Shown piece after piece: positions 1-8,569 of a stretch of 64,000 bases of DNA (its first letter is position 1; the number at the start of each line of letters is the position of its first letter). The position numbers and the translations under genes are program-made. The notes under the pieces were generated by a model, which did no database searches, was not told the DNA's origin, and saw only the letters and a list, made by a program, of their open reading frames with translations. The DNA lies in the NCBI RefSeq assembly GCF_030412785.1, contig NZ_CP125295.1:2728001-2792000 (forward strand), read 5' to 3'. This stretch comes from Paraburkholderia sabiae (GTDB taxonomy: Bacteria > Pseudomonadota > Gammaproteobacteria > Burkholderiales > Burkholderiaceae).

Positions 1-93
1 GCGGCAGTTCGAGACGGGTTTCTGGCTTCTGACGCGGTAGCCGCGATTGATTCGCGGGTCGACCGGACGGAGCACTCGTCCGAATCGGCAACG

Positions 94-1116
94 ATGTCGT
101 CCCCAAATTGCTCGCCGGGGAAGGGTTGCGAAGAGCGATCGGTCTCGCCTTCGATCGGCACCGACGCACGTGCCCGGGCACAGCCCCCGGCCAGGACTGC
201 CGCGCAACATACTTCAGTATGGACCATATTGAGGTTTGTATTGTGGCCGATCCTCGCGGGAGGCCTGATCGTTGTTGCCTGTTGGGCCCTCAAAAGCTGG
301 TTTCGCTACGAGAAGTCGCTGCTGCGTGCTGCGCGTGCTGGGCTGCGTCGCGGCGAGTTCCATGTTGAGTACCAACCCGTCGTTGGGATCAGGCGAGCCA
401 GATGCGTTGGCGTCGACGCGTTGTTGCGATGGGACAATCAGAAGTACGGCGCGTTGGGCCCCGCTCACTATATGAAGCTCATTGAGAACAGTAATCTGAT
501 CGGACCGATGACGCGATTGGTCCTGTCGCGCGCCGCTCAGGAACTGGGGGAAATCGGCGCTCCGAAAGCGCTCTACCTGGGCGTTTCCGCTCCTGCTGCT
601 TACCTGGTGAGTTCCGCGTTCATCGCCGTTCTAGGCGAGATTGGCTCCCTCGGTCTTCCGCCGGTGATACTAAAGATCGGGGCAGGCAATGCGAAGAAGT
701 TTAAAAAACGTCTCATCCCGATGATGGCGCAGGCGCGCGATAAAGGAATGCGTTTTGCCCTGTCGGCCGTGCGTCCCACTGACCTCGGACCTGAACTGCC
801 AGCAGACATGAGCTTTGAGATGGTGAAGATCGGCAGGGAGGTGATGGGAATGGATCCCAATGAGCGCTCCAGACAGATCAGTGCGTTGACGAGCATGGGC
901 CACGACATGGGCGCCGTGGTCGTTGTCGAAGGCATTGAGAACGCGGCGCATCACAATGTCGCGCGGGCGAGCCGTGCCGAGTTTGGTCAAGGGTTCTTCT
1001 ATAGCCGCGCACTCAGCGCCGGCCGGCTGAAGGTATTTCTCGAGGCCGCCAACGCACCGTCCTCAACTGGCGCAGGAGCCTCGACTGTGCTCGGCTGGCG
1101 GGTCCGAAACTTCTAA
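94..1116 (+). CDS. Membrane-anchored degenerate EAL-domain protein
   Basis: The protein has one hydrophobic segment (about residues 46-66) followed by an EAL-type domain that fills the rest, so the domain should face the cytoplasm. It resembles the C-terminal half of CSS-motif cyclic-di-GMP phosphodiesterases, which carry a transmembrane helix just before the EAL domain, but the periplasmic sensing part is absent. The signature Glu of EAL is Asp here (VDALLRW, about residue 108). The NxS-type metal site reads LGVSAP and the DDFGTG loop reads SAVRPTD, so several metal ligands are gone, while the later Lys and the EGIEN motif remain. I infer a non-catalytic c-di-GMP binding or regulatory protein. 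The first 40 residues do not look like a natural N-terminus; a non-ATG start nearer the membrane helix, or loss of the upstream half, is possible. Confidence 0.7.
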   Translation: MSSPNCSPGKGCEERSVSPSIGTDARARAQPPARTAAQHTSVWTILRFVLWPILAGGLIVVACWALKSWFRYEKSLLRAARAGLRRGEFHVEYQPVVGIRRARCVGVDALLRWDNQKYGALGPAHYMKLIENSNLIGPMTRLVLSRAAQELGEIGAPKALYLGVSAPAAYLVSSAFIAVLGEIGSLGLPPVILKIGAGNAKKFKKRLIPMMAQARDKGMRFALSAVRPTDLGPELPADMSFEMVKIGREVMGMDPNERSRQISALTSMGHDMGAVVVVEGIENAAHHNVARASRAEFGQGFFYSRALSAGRLKVFLEAANAPSSTGAGASTVLGWRVRNF

Positions 1117-1181
1117 GCGAATTGTTACACCGGCAACCGTATCGGGTCGGGACAGTTTCACTTAATTAGCATAACATAATA

Positions 1182-2633
1182 ATGAAGCGCTATCTCCAAC
1201 TGGCGGCGGAGTTCGAGAACCTGATTACGAACGGTACGCTTGTGCCCGGTGTACGGCTTCCATCGGTGCGCCGGGCGAGCAGTTCGTACCGCGTGAGCCC
1301 TTCAACCATTTTCCAGGCTTACTACACTCTCGAACGACGAGGCCTGATCGTCGCAAGACCTCGCTCGGGTTATTTCGTCGCAAGTCGGTCCACGCCAACG
1401 AAATCACTGACGCTTCTTTCGAAGCGCAGTATCGAGGAGGCTGATGGTGACAGCCTGATTATCCGTTTCATGAAGGCTCAACGTCGATGCGCGCATCCGG
1501 GGCTTGGCTCTTCGGAACCATCTGCGCTGCTGTTTCCGTTTAGCCGGATTTCGCGCTCTTTGACGGCAGCAACCCGGAGGATGGCGAGTTGCCGGAACGC
1601 CTTGTCTGCGGGAGAGGCGGAAGCAGATCTGCGTCGCCAGATCGCCCTACGCTACATTGTGACGGGTGTTACGGTTCCAATCGATGAGGTTGTTGTGACG
1701 AGTGGCGCGCTCGATGCACTGATACTCTGTCTGCAGGTTCTGACGCGGCCGGGCGACACCATCGCAATAGAACGGCCTGCTTTCCTTGCTGTGCAGGATA
1801 CGGTTAGGCGCCTCCGTCTGAAGGCCGTGGAAATCCCTGTCGATCCACACCTTGGACTCGACCTCGGCGTATTAGAGGACGCGTTGCAGCAGCATCCGGT
1901 CCGGGCTTGCTGGTTTATGACGACGCTGCAGCAGCCTACGGGCGCGACGCTCTCCGATGAACGGAAGGAGGCGCTCGTGAGGTTGCTGGCGAAACATGAC
2001 GTGCCGCTCATCGAGGACGACGTATTTCGCGAGCTGCATTTCGGCTTGACGCCGGCATATCCGGCGAAGCGCTTCGATTCTAAAGGTCTCGTGCTGCACT
2101 GCGGTTCGTTTTCGAAGAGCCTTGCGCCGGGGCTGCGCCTCGGTTGGGTCGCAGCGGGGCGCTACGCCGCGAGAATTGAGCACGCGAGCTGGCTGACGAC
2201 AGCGCCGGCGTCTGTGCCCGCGCAATGCGCAATTGCGGACTATCTTGAGCATGGGGAATACGACAGGCTTCTACGTAAGCTACGCCGCGAACTGTCGTCC
2301 CTTCAGACCCGGATGGTCGCCGCAGTTGTCAGGTACTTCCCCAAAGGGACACTGTTGGTCCGGCCGCCGGGCGGATTCTTTCTATGGGTGCAGCTTCCAG
2401 AAGGCGTGGAGGCGTTGCAGTTGTTCGAAATGGCGGAAGCGCACGAAATTGCCATAGCACCCGGTCCAATCTTTTCATGCGGCCGCGAATTTCGTCGTCA
2501 CATCCGGCTTAACTATGGTCGTCCGTGGACCTCGGACGTTGAAAAGGAGATACACACTTTGGGCATGCTGGCGAGGCGGGCAATGGCTGAGCAACGGACA
2601 GCCCGGCATGCAAGACGCGAACGAGGGAAATGA
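1182..2633 (+). CDS. MocR-family (GntR HTH plus aminotransferase-like) transcriptional regulator
   Basis: This 483-residue protein has an N-terminal GntR winged helix-turn-helix (residues 1-70, with RLPSVRR and a YYTLERRGL recognition region). A fold-type I aminotransferase-like domain follows (about 110-465). The pyridoxal-phosphate lysine is visible in SFSKSLAPGLRLGW (Lys312), and the LIEDDVFRELHF strand supplies the usual Asp. MocR proteins use PLP or an amino-acid adduct as effector to control amino-acid, vitamin B6 or GABA genes. No aminotransferase or transporter target lies next to it, so its regulon cannot be read from context. There is no Shine-Dalgarno sequence before the ATG: the preceding bases are an A/T-rich run, so a leaderless message is possible. 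Confidence 0.88.
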   Translation: MKRYLQLAAEFENLITNGTLVPGVRLPSVRRASSSYRVSPSTIFQAYYTLERRGLIVARPRSGYFVASRSTPTKSLTLLSKRSIEEADGDSLIIRFMKAQRRCAHPGLGSSEPSALLFPFSRISRSLTAATRRMASCRNALSAGEAEADLRRQIALRYIVTGVTVPIDEVVVTSGALDALILCLQVLTRPGDTIAIERPAFLAVQDTVRRLRLKAVEIPVDPHLGLDLGVLEDALQQHPVRACWFMTTLQQPTGATLSDERKEALVRLLAKHDVPLIEDDVFRELHFGLTPAYPAKRFDSKGLVLHCGSFSKSLAPGLRLGWVAAGRYAARIEHASWLTTAPASVPAQCAIADYLEHGEYDRLLRKLRRELSSLQTRMVAAVVRYFPKGTLLVRPPGGFFLWVQLPEGVEALQLFEMAEAHEIAIAPGPIFSCGREFRRHIRLNYGRPWTSDVEKEIHTLGMLARRAMAEQRTARHARRERGK

Positions 2634-2889
2634 GGTGGCGAGCGATGATTGATGGTGATGTCTGAGGTTGAGGACCCACAGCCGCATGTGACCTGAACGC
2701 CATGCACTCCATAACGGTCAAGCGGACCATGGCCATGCTCATAGACGGTCGTCATGAGAGCGCGACCGACGCGCCGGTAGAGGCCAACTGACTTCACCGT
2801 TCACAAAGGCGGCCAACTGTCCTACGATATCGGCTCGTGATTCTCAGACAGATAGCGGACTCCGATAGTCTGCTGAGGGAGGCAAAGGC

Positions 2890-4575
2890 GTGGAAGACTT
2901 TCAGGTGCTCGATCACATTACGGACGGAGTAATGTTGCTCGACCGGCAGTGGAAGTTTCGAAACGTCAATCGCACCGCCGCGCGGCTGCTGAAGCGTTCG
3001 TCGACAGAGTTGATAGGTCGCGAAATCTGGGCTGAATATCCAGACCTTGTTGGGTCGAATTACGAGAAAGCTTATCGGCAGGCGGCCAAGACTGGATTAC
3101 CTAGTACCGCGACCGAATTCTACGCGCCGCTCGATACCTGGTTCGAAGCGCGGGCATTCCCCTGCGAAGACGGCATCACCGTGCTGGTGCGCGATGTCAC
3201 CGAGGCGCGCGAGATGTCGGCGCGTTTGTCGGAGCAAGCCACGCATGATGCGCTCACCGGCCTCATTAACCGGCGCGAGCTGCTTACGCGCCTTAACCGT
3301 CTCATCGATGACGGCACCGCCAGTTCCATCGATGTACTCTTCATCGACCTGGACCGCTTCAAGGAAATCAACGATTCGTTTGGCCACGCGGCTGGGGATG
3401 AAGTCCTGCGTGTGATCGGCGAGCGTATTTCGGGCTCGCTCGGTGAACGGGCCTATGCGTCGCGTATCGGCGGTGATGAGTTCGTGGTATTCGTCGTTGA
3501 CGCGCCTGAAGACGCGGCCGCGCGCGTTGCTCGCAACATCGTGGTTCGCATGCGGGAGCGCATTGAGACGGCGTCCGTGCGCGCGTCGGTAAGCGCGAGC
3601 ATCGGATTGGCGCGGTACCCGATTTCAGCCGCGAATGCCGACCAGTTGCTGCGCAATGCCGACACCGCTATGTATCAGGCGAAGCGCCAGGGCGGCTCGC
3701 ATGTTTGGTCGTTTAGCAAGGAGGACGCGCAGCGTCTCTCGCATCGCCTTCGGCTACGCGCAGATCTGGAGAGTGCCAGCGCGGCGTGCCAGTTCGAACT
3801 GCATTACCAGCCACAACTGGACCTGGACACCGGGTGTATTTATGGTGCAGAGGCGCTTTTGCGATGGAATCATCCCCAATTAGGATTCCTTGCGCCAGCC
3901 GCTTTCCTCGATGTCCTGCTCGAGTCGCCAACCTACGAGGCGACGGCAGATTGGTTGATCCATCTCGCATTACGCCAGGCGGCGAAATGGCAGGCCACGG
4001 ATCGCAAGGGGTTCAAGGTCGCCGTCAACCTCTCGGCTGCGATGATCCAAAACACCGATCTTGCCGCACTGGTTTCGAAGGCGGCCGACGCGGCCGGCGT
4101 ATGCCCTTCAGTACTCGATATTGAAGTGACGGAGACGGTCATCGTCAGTGACTTCCTAGGCGCTGCGCGCTCGCTCGCAGCCGTCCGCAAGCTCGGCGCG
4201 ACCGTCTCGCTCGACGATTTTGGCACCGGCTACTCAAGCCTCTCGTACCTTACAAGGTTACCCGTCGACCGCATCAAGATCGATAAGTCGTTTGTGCAGC
4301 AGCTCACCGTTGATGAGACCTGTCGGCAGGCTCGTGCGATGATCGAAGCGATGGTGGCACTCGCTCGCGCGCTTGGTTTGGAAACCGTCGCAGAAGGCGT
4401 GGAGAATGAGGAGCAACTCGCCTTTGTCAGTAAGCTTGGATGCGATGCCGCGCAAGGATACTTCATCGGCAGGCCAGTACCGGCTATCGGCATGGATCCT
4501 TACGCAAAGATGCAGTTGGCTGCGCGAGCCACGTCATCGCCACATCAGCCGGTCGCAGCTCCTCGAAGTCGATAG
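2890..4575 (+). CDS. PAS-GGDEF-EAL cyclic-di-GMP signalling protein
   Basis: This 561-residue cytoplasmic protein combines three domains: PAS sensor (about residues 1-115), diguanylate cyclase (about 120-285) and phosphodiesterase (about 300-545). GGDEF at 194-198 is intact. The inhibitory RxxD site that normally lies just upstream is not present. EAL at 321-323 is intact (AEALLRWNHP), as is the catalytic loop DDFGTGYSSLSYL, with NLSA and EGVEN also conserved. Either activity, or both, could be real. The start is GTG at 2890, chosen because GAGGGAGG sits just upstream and the PAS domain begins immediately. It has no predicted membrane segment, unlike the EAL protein at 94-1116. Confidence 0.93.
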   Translation: MEDFQVLDHITDGVMLLDRQWKFRNVNRTAARLLKRSSTELIGREIWAEYPDLVGSNYEKAYRQAAKTGLPSTATEFYAPLDTWFEARAFPCEDGITVLVRDVTEAREMSARLSEQATHDALTGLINRRELLTRLNRLIDDGTASSIDVLFIDLDRFKEINDSFGHAAGDEVLRVIGERISGSLGERAYASRIGGDEFVVFVVDAPEDAAARVARNIVVRMRERIETASVRASVSASIGLARYPISAANADQLLRNADTAMYQAKRQGGSHVWSFSKEDAQRLSHRLRLRADLESASAACQFELHYQPQLDLDTGCIYGAEALLRWNHPQLGFLAPAAFLDVLLESPTYEATADWLIHLALRQAAKWQATDRKGFKVAVNLSAAMIQNTDLAALVSKAADAAGVCPSVLDIEVTETVIVSDFLGAARSLAAVRKLGATVSLDDFGTGYSSLSYLTRLPVDRIKIDKSFVQQLTVDETCRQARAMIEAMVALARALGLETVAEGVENEEQLAFVSKLGCDAAQGYFIGRPVPAIGMDPYAKMQLAARATSSPHQPVAAPRSR

Positions 4576-5031
4576 CCGTCGAACCTTGCACTGTCGTTGA
4601 ACGTCGGCTGTGACCGACGATGCGTCGTCGGGAGATCGAGCGACTGCCCGTTGCTCTTCGTCAAGAGACCCTCGGTGTACCGAGCGTCGAACGGCCGGGT
4701 TGGGTCGGGCTGCGTCAGCCCGCTCTTCAAATTCATCGCCGGAAAGCGGCCAGTGGAATTCCGCTTCCCGGAAGCTGCCAGTCGGCAGTGCGTACTCACG
4801 ACCCGGAGCGGACCTTCGGCATTCTCGTTAGCGGATGGTCGCAGTTCCTCTGTTCGAGCCGGGAAAGTTACAGACCACGCAGAAGTTTCGGCATCGAAGT
4901 TTCATCTAGCACATCGGCAGGGCAGTTCAGACGGCCCTGCAATGACCACTGCGCGGTTACCCGAGACGCTCGCGTCGCGAGAGAACCTTCGATGCCACCT
5001 CACAAAATCGCGAACTATTTCAGTACACCGT
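4576..5031. other. Non-coding stretch
   Basis: No convincing gene is seen. Open frames here lack ribosome sites and domain-like composition. The sequence has the imperfect, G/C-rich decayed-repeat look of other spacers between 11.9 and 15.5 kb, with TCGAACGGCCG and TTCATCGCC segments. Confidence 0.4.
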
Positions 5032-5457
5032 TCAAGGCATGAGCACACACTTCTTTTTCCCAGGCTGAAGGAGAATTTTCGTCGCGATAGTACCGCTGCA
5101 GTATTTCACCTGGTCCAACTTCGACATATCGAACAGGAAGCCACGCGCCGTCTTTGTGACCGTCAAAACATCACCGTCCAGCATCGGGTATGTAGTCGTA
5201 GTACCGGAGACGATGGGTGTACCCTTGACCAAGCTGGAATCTATGGTGCAATTCGTCGCGAGACCCTGCATGGGAACGCTGGACAGATACGAAAAGCTGA
5301 CGATGACACCATTGGACTGCTTCACCTCAAGATCGTGAGACACCTCTTTCTGGTCAACAGAGCATTCGAGACTGTTCGGGTCTGCGACTGCCGCTGACGC
5401 ATTGCCAGTAAGCACAATTGCCACACAAAGCGCAATTCCGGTTCTCTGCACAATCAT
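5032..5457 (-). CDS. Small exported protein of unknown function next to the Tle1 effector
   Basis: This is a 141-residue protein when started at the ATG at 5457, which is preceded by AAAGGA and places a clear signal peptide at the N-terminus (MIVQRTGIALCVAIVLTG, with cleavage likely after ASAAVA). The mature part of about 118 residues is beta-rich in character and has four cysteines, suggesting two disulfides in the periplasm. I do not recognise a family. It lies 200 bp downstream of the lipase effector on the same strand. A second periplasmic immunity or accessory factor is a reasonable guess but is unproven. An upstream in-frame start at 5523 would add 22 residues that do not look like part of a signal peptide. 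Confidence 0.6.
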   Translation of the reverse strand: MIVQRTGIALCVAIVLTGNASAAVADPNSLECSVDQKEVSHDLEVKQSNGVIVSFSYLSSVPMQGLATNCTIDSSLVKGTPIVSGTTTTYPMLDGDVLTVTKTARGFLFDMSKLDQVKYCSGTIATKILLQPGKKKCVLMP

Positions 5458-5656
5458 GTTCCTTTCACATTGACAATAAAGGGGCTGCTGCCGAGTGACC
5501 GGAAGTGTCCCGGAACGACTCATTCAACAACTGGCAGAAGTGCAAGCCGCTGTCACAGGCTAGGAACGTCAGCAGACCAGTCGCTGCTACTGCGGCGAAG
5601 AACAGTCATTTCATGATTTGTTCTGCAGGCGGCGACGAGGCCTGTGCTACATGGCT

Positions 5657-7249
5657 TCAAAGCGGCGATGCAGGTCCCGACAGACTCCAATCGTTTGCCG
5701 GCTCGTACGCAACCTGACCGAAATACACCATCCGCCAATTCTGCAACTTGGAAAAATCTTTCGCGAAACCCGCGACGGAATCGTGGACCAGATAGTCGAA
5801 GAAGTCGAGCAAACGGTCGCGCTGTTCCGCCTCGCCGACAATCAGCGAGACATCCTCATATGCTCTTGCAAGCGTCTCTTCCCGCAAGCTGAGTTTGCCG
5901 CCGTCAAGCCGTTTGGTCTCGGCGGAAGCAGTCGCCTCATTCACAGCGTTGCCATCCGCCGTGATAATGGCGAGTTCCTTCCTGACGTTCGGCACGAGGT
6001 CGTTATTGTGGGTCTCGGTCAGTACCTGTTCGGCTGCCGCAACCCGCGCCTGGGCTTTCTCGTCGTTCGTGAGCTTCGACAGATAGCTGCGCGCGATATA
6101 CATCTGAAAGAGATGATCCGACGTCGCTTTCTCAACGGGGCCGCTTGCCTTCGCGCGGCTCATGTACGAGTCGAAGAGCGCGGCTGTCTTTGACGAAACG
6201 TCGAACGCCCCCTTGATACCCGGACCCAGAATGTCAAGCGCGGACAGCGGTACGCCCGCCGCTCTTGCCGCGCGATACATATGAAGCAGCGGCACCTGGC
6301 TGAGTTTGTCTTCGTCCTTCAAGGCGCGCGTCTGCTCGCCCGGCGCGTATCCGCCGCCGACGTCCGAATGCACACCCGGATAGATGACTTCGTGAACATT
6401 GGCAGGATAGTGCTTTCCGTCACGCACGGAATCGAGCGGAAACGAGTCTCTGACTTCATGTGCGGCGATGTAGTGAACGCACTGCTCCACCATCGCCGGT
6501 ATGCGCAGATCCTTCGCCCACTCGTAGTGGCCGTCCTTGCTCGTGACGGACAATCCGATGCCTGCCAACGGCGAAATGACATAGGTGCCAATCCTGACGA
6601 GAGGACTGTGATCATACGTTTTGGCGCTTGCGGGCACGCCGGCCGAAGCGACGGTGTCGAACAGTCCCATGAAATAGAGGCGAATGGGATGCCCTTGATA
6701 CGTCCAGCCGCCGGCACCCTGGCGACAGTCTTTCGCAATTCGAATCGCGAAAGCCCGTGCAAGTGCCGCACCGCGCGAAAAGCCGAACAGCGCCAGATTG
6801 ATCATGCGTATCGGCTGTGACGGATTTTTTGCGCGTGCTTTGGCTTTCGCCACCAGTTTGTCGAAATCAGCGCGCGCTTTCACAAGCCGCGCGTCGCCGC
6901 CCGATGCCACGCCAAGCCCCATCGTGCTGTAGTCATGCTCGCCGATTTCCGGATACGGCGTACCGAGTCCGGGAACATAGATGGCGTACTTGCCCAACTC
7001 GTCATCGCTTTCCGGATGTGTCAGGAAGAGCCGCGCGACGTTGCTGTGCTTGAGTTTCGGTGTGTCGTTGAAGCGGTTGTTGCCCGTTCCATCAAAGAAC
7101 ACCGAGACCCATACCGTCTGGGAACAGTCAGGCGTTCCGGGCTTTTTCGACGGGTCAAGGCAAGCGATTGCGGCCGCCCGTTGCCTGCGCTCTTCGAGCG
7201 ACAACGAGCGTAATCCTGCCAATGGCGGAAGCTGGGTATCGTCGAGCAT
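5657..7249 (-). CDS. T6SS lipase effector, Tle1 type (DUF2235)
   Basis: This 530-residue alpha/beta hydrolase belongs to the DUF2235 family, which includes Tle1 phospholipases delivered by type VI secretion. The N-terminal strand VFFDGTGNN is the family signature and the nucleophile elbow is GFSRG with Ser158. A conserved acidic/His block PGVHSDVGGGY (His294, Asp296) and FDTV (Asp198) supply the remaining triad candidates. Family members cleave membrane phospholipids of target cells. It is the last of four tightly packed minus-strand genes (vgrG, adaptor, lipoprotein, lipase), which fits delivery on the VgrG spike. It has no signal peptide, as expected for a T6SS cargo. Activity and partner are inferred from family and position. 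Confidence 0.9.
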   Translation of the reverse strand: MLDDTQLPPLAGLRSLSLEERRQRAAAIACLDPSKKPGTPDCSQTVWVSVFFDGTGNNRFNDTPKLKHSNVARLFLTHPESDDELGKYAIYVPGLGTPYPEIGEHDYSTMGLGVASGGDARLVKARADFDKLVAKAKARAKNPSQPIRMINLALFGFSRGAALARAFAIRIAKDCRQGAGGWTYQGHPIRLYFMGLFDTVASAGVPASAKTYDHSPLVRIGTYVISPLAGIGLSVTSKDGHYEWAKDLRIPAMVEQCVHYIAAHEVRDSFPLDSVRDGKHYPANVHEVIYPGVHSDVGGGYAPGEQTRALKDEDKLSQVPLLHMYRAARAAGVPLSALDILGPGIKGAFDVSSKTAALFDSYMSRAKASGPVEKATSDHLFQMYIARSYLSKLTNDEKAQARVAAAEQVLTETHNNDLVPNVRKELAIITADGNAVNEATASAETKRLDGGKLSLREETLARAYEDVSLIVGEAEQRDRLLDFFDYLVHDSVAGFAKDFSKLQNWRMVYFGQVAYEPANDWSLSGPASPL

Positions 7250-7259
7250 GTCTGCCCCG

Positions 7260-7757
7260 TCAGCGAACGTAAGGCAAACGGCGTTCGAGCTTCAAACGCG
7301 GTGGCGAAGGGCCGTCGTCACCTGAAATCGCGCCTTCGATATGTCCATCCGGATAGAAGTGCACTTCGAGATATGCAGGCTTCTCCGGAATAGGCCCTTT
7401 GACTTCGACATGCGCCTTCAGATGATCCTTGTCGGCGGGTTCGACAATCTTGTCCGACGGATAGGCCACGAGTGCTTCGCGCATGTAGTCGACGTCGATC
7501 GTGAACGGCGTTTTCGTCGAACGATCGAGCAGCACACAGCAGGCGTATTTGCCGCCACCCGATGTCTTTGTACTCAAAAAGACGTTGCCACCCGATATGC
7601 CGTTGACCGCGAAGTCCAGCAATGCCCGATCCGTGTAGTCGTAACCGACCAGTTCGAGCTCATACGGCTCTTTCGCGCAACCCGTCAAACTTGAAGATCC
7701 CACCATACCGACTCCGACAAGAATTCCGACCTTGAGCAGATTTCTCAAACGCATCAC
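7260..7757 (-). CDS. DUF3304 lipoprotein, probable immunity protein for the lipase
   Basis: This 165-residue protein starts with a lipoprotein signal (hydrophobic run, then lipobox LTGC with Cys27), so it should be anchored on the periplasmic side. The rest matches the DUF3304 pattern as I recall it: GYDYTDR, then VNGISGGN and a GGGKYACC block. The gene overlaps the upstream DUF4123 gene by 4 bp and ends about 10 bp before the lipase gene, so the three are co-translated. Periplasmic lipoproteins encoded with Tle effectors typically block the lipase in the producing cell. That role is inferred here from location and topology. Confidence 0.82.
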   Translation of the reverse strand: MMRLRNLLKVGILVGVGMVGSSSLTGCAKEPYELELVGYDYTDRALLDFAVNGISGGNVFLSTKTSGGGKYACCVLLDRSTKTPFTIDVDYMREALVAYPSDKIVEPADKDHLKAHVEVKGPIPEKPAYLEVHFYPDGHIEGAISGDDGPSPPRLKLERRLPYVR

Positions 7758-8569
7758 TCGAGTTTGTCCTCACAAAATGCGATCAGCGCGCGACGTGCAC
7801 GGTCGGCGAGCAGCAAAGAACTGTTCCTTTCCTGGTCGCTCGCCCCATTCAGCGCGTCGGCTACGAGGTCGTAGCGCATCGATTCATCGATCATTGCCAG
7901 CAAATCGTCGTCCGTCTGCGCCAACATGTATAAGATTGAATCGACGACCCCCGCGTCGGTGAAGACGCTTACCTGTCGATCGTTCAACTTCAGTGGCGCG
8001 AGATATGGCGCATCGGCCTGAAACTCGTGGATCACTTTCTGAAGCGAACCCTTGCGATCCAGATACCACCATTCGTCCAACATCGCGAGATACGACTTCA
8101 ATTGGTATTCAGTCAATGCTTTTACCAATACGGGAATCACGCGTGTGTCGAACAGTTTGACCTGCCATTCCGTTCCGTCGTCGCATCTGGCATCCAGTCT
8201 AATCCGGAGCGCGTCGGTCAGGCGTAGAAGCGAAAGCGGTGACACGATGAACGATAACCCGCGTGGATCCTCGACACATTTCTCGCAAAGCAGGCGCACT
8301 ACATCGGACTGCGGCGAGTGGATTGCGATGACGAATGGCCCGAATTGCCGTGCGCCGATGTCATCCGGCGCGTCGAACACCAGTTCGATGTTAGGGGTCG
8401 CCGGAAAATCGAGCGCTTTCCCCGATAACACAGAGAAAAGCGTTGGATAGGCGACGCCATATACCAGGGCATAAAGCGCCCGTCCAGCGGCGTGTGCATG
8501 GAATCCGGCGATTTCCTGCTCCAGCGCTCCGGGCGCCATAGACTCGTTGACGGACACGTTTGAACTCAT
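7754..8569 (-). CDS. DUF4123 T6SS effector adaptor/chaperone
   Basis: This 271-residue cytoplasmic protein lies between vgrG and the effector genes, overlapping both neighbours by 4 bp (ATGA junctions). Its N-terminal region, with GRALYALVYGVAYPTLFSVL followed by a strand-helix pattern and the PFVIAIHSP block, is of DUF4123 type. DUF4123 proteins (Tap/Tec) load a specific effector onto the cognate VgrG and are not themselves secreted. The C-terminal part (about 150-271) is variable in this family and probably contacts Tle1. The family call rests on weak sequence features plus strong context. Confidence 0.78.
   Translation of the reverse strand: MSSNVSVNESMAPGALEQEIAGFHAHAAGRALYALVYGVAYPTLFSVLSGKALDFPATPNIELVFDAPDDIGARQFGPFVIAIHSPQSDVVRLLCEKCVEDPRGLSFIVSPLSLLRLTDALRIRLDARCDDGTEWQVKLFDTRVIPVLVKALTEYQLKSYLAMLDEWWYLDRKGSLQKVIHEFQADAPYLAPLKLNDRQVSVFTDAGVVDSILYMLAQTDDDLLAMIDESMRYDLVADALNGASDQERNSSLLLADRARRALIAFCEDKLE

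Noticed and set aside
4597..5397. Open frame of 266 codons opposite the exported protein
   Set aside because: It spans non-coding sequence and the antisense of a gene with a clear signal peptide; no ribosome site.
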